A stretch of DNA of 15,655 nt from an uncultured Clostridia bacterium (GTDB taxonomy: Bacteria; Bacillota; Clostridia; Oscillospirales; Acutalibacteraceae): assembly GCA_947628595.1 (NCBI GenBank), contig CANRAN010000015.1, positions 1-15,655 of the forward strand, in the 5' to 3' direction. Under the pieces are notes generated by a model that worked only from the letters and a program-made list of their open reading frames with translations, was not told where the DNA came from and did no database searches. The stretch's first letter is position 1; each line of letters begins with the position of its first letter. Shown here piece by piece: positions 15,209 through 15,655 of this stretch. The position numbers and the translations under genes are program-made.

Positions 15209-15655
15209 TTAACCAACAACTATATCATGTAATTCAAATTTAATTGCTTTGGCGAGGTCATCAAGGGATAACTCTACTTGAAATCCTATTTTACCGCCGC
15301 TGAAAAACATTGTCGGTATATCAGCTGCGGATGAATGTATAACTGTATTAAAATATTTTTTCATTCCAATGGGTGAACAGCCGCCGTGAATATATCCTGT
15401 AAGTGTCATGAGGTCTTTGGACTTCAGCATATCAACAGATTTTTCTCCAACAGCGGCGGCAGCCTTTTTTAAATCAAGATGTTCCTCCACGGGTACAAGG
15501 AATACATAGTGTTTTCCGCTCTTTCCCGTTGTCACTAAGGTTTTAAATACATTGCGTGGATCCTCTCCGAGTTCGGCTGCAACATCACAGCCGGAAATTG
15601 ATTCACTGTAAAAATGCTTTTTGTACGGTATTTTCAGTCTGTCGAGAATACGCAT
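15209..15655 (-). CDS. ybaK: YbaK/EbsC-type Cys-tRNA(Pro) deacylase, 5' end at window edge
   Basis: This is a cytoplasmic editing enzyme that hydrolyses mischarged Cys-tRNA(Pro). There are 148 residues in the window; the family is usually about 155-160. Family marks are RILDRLKIPY at the start, the conserved lysine in NVFKTLV (K38), GYIHGGCSPIGMKK (87-100) and the closing FQVELSLDDLAKAI. The ATG at 15655 is the last base triplet of the window. Relatives normally have a few residues before this point (a KTNA-like segment), so this Met is probably internal and the true start lies outside. It has the same orientation as the MoxR operon, 43 nt upstream of it. The product has no obvious functional tie to that module. 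Confidence 0.9.
   Translation of the reverse strand: MRILDRLKIPYKKHFYSESISGCDVAAELGEDPRNVFKTLVTTGKSGKHYVFLVPVEEHLDLKKAAAAVGEKSVDMLKSKDLMTLTGYIHGGCSPIGMKKYFNTVIHSSAADIPTMFFSGGKIGFQVELSLDDLAKAIKFELHDIVVG

Noticed and set aside
15198..15210. Hairpin with U-run between ybaK and the MoxR gene
   Set aside because: The stem is only 4 bp (AACC/GGTT) and the spacing is tight, so it is unlikely to end transcription efficiently.
1..15655. CRISPR arrays, insertion sequences, tRNA or rRNA genes, phage or integration sites
   Set aside because: I saw no direct repeat arrays, transposase-like frames, tRNA cloverleaf sequences or attachment-site duplications in any part of the window.

Overview
This window looks like chromosomal DNA from a low-to-moderate-GC Gram-positive Clostridia. 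An Oscillospiraceae/Ruminococcus-like gut or rumen anaerobe is my best guess. The reasons are: RpoB and RpoC are of Firmicute type, with no large trigger-loop insertion; Shine-Dalgarno sequences are strong (GGAG-type); the sigma-A promoters are near consensus with A-tracts; and there is an anaerobe-type carboxyltransferase subunit without a fused biotin domain. The genus is an inference, because no rRNA is present.

Layout, left to right. (1) Bases 1-1104 (+) hold the 3' end of an oxaloacetate decarboxylase alpha / transcarboxylase 5S-type gene. It ends at a strong bidirectional terminator shared with the convergent neighbour. (2) A four-helix DUF2798-type membrane protein (-) follows, with its own near-consensus promoter. 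Its 5' leader contains a 79-nt hairpin-rich element ending in a U-tract, which looks like an attenuator or riboswitch. (3) The rpoBC operon (-) fills 2063-10025. It has a perfect-consensus promoter upstream of rpoB whose -35 box lies inside a perfect palindrome, and a terminator just after rpoC. No ribosomal protein genes flank it. (4) A gene-poor stretch at 10071-10481 carries the rpoB promoter and leader, a terminator for the next operon, and a GC-richer patch with a 19-codon ORF. (5) A tightly coupled MoxR ATPase / DUF58 / membrane transglutaminase operon (-) covers 10482-15165, with two 4-nt gene overlaps. (6) At the right edge is a YbaK-type Cys-tRNA(Pro) deacylase (-), probably missing its first few codons.

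The most unusual observation is in rpoC. The ~48-residue module that lies once between the first and second cysteines of the second zinc site in E. coli and B. subtilis beta' is present here as four tandem divergent copies. This accounts for the protein being about 190 residues longer than usual. The second is the structured leader of the DUF2798 gene, which matches no riboswitch class I recognise. The third is the regulatory architecture upstream of rpoB: a consensus promoter, a palindrome and a possible leaderless small ORF.

How the genes work together: rpoB and rpoC are co-transcribed and encode the two catalytic subunits of RNA polymerase. MoxR (AAA+ chaperone), DUF58 (membrane-anchored) and the transglutaminase form a recurrent three-gene module whose substrate is unknown. 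The other genes are independent housekeeping units.
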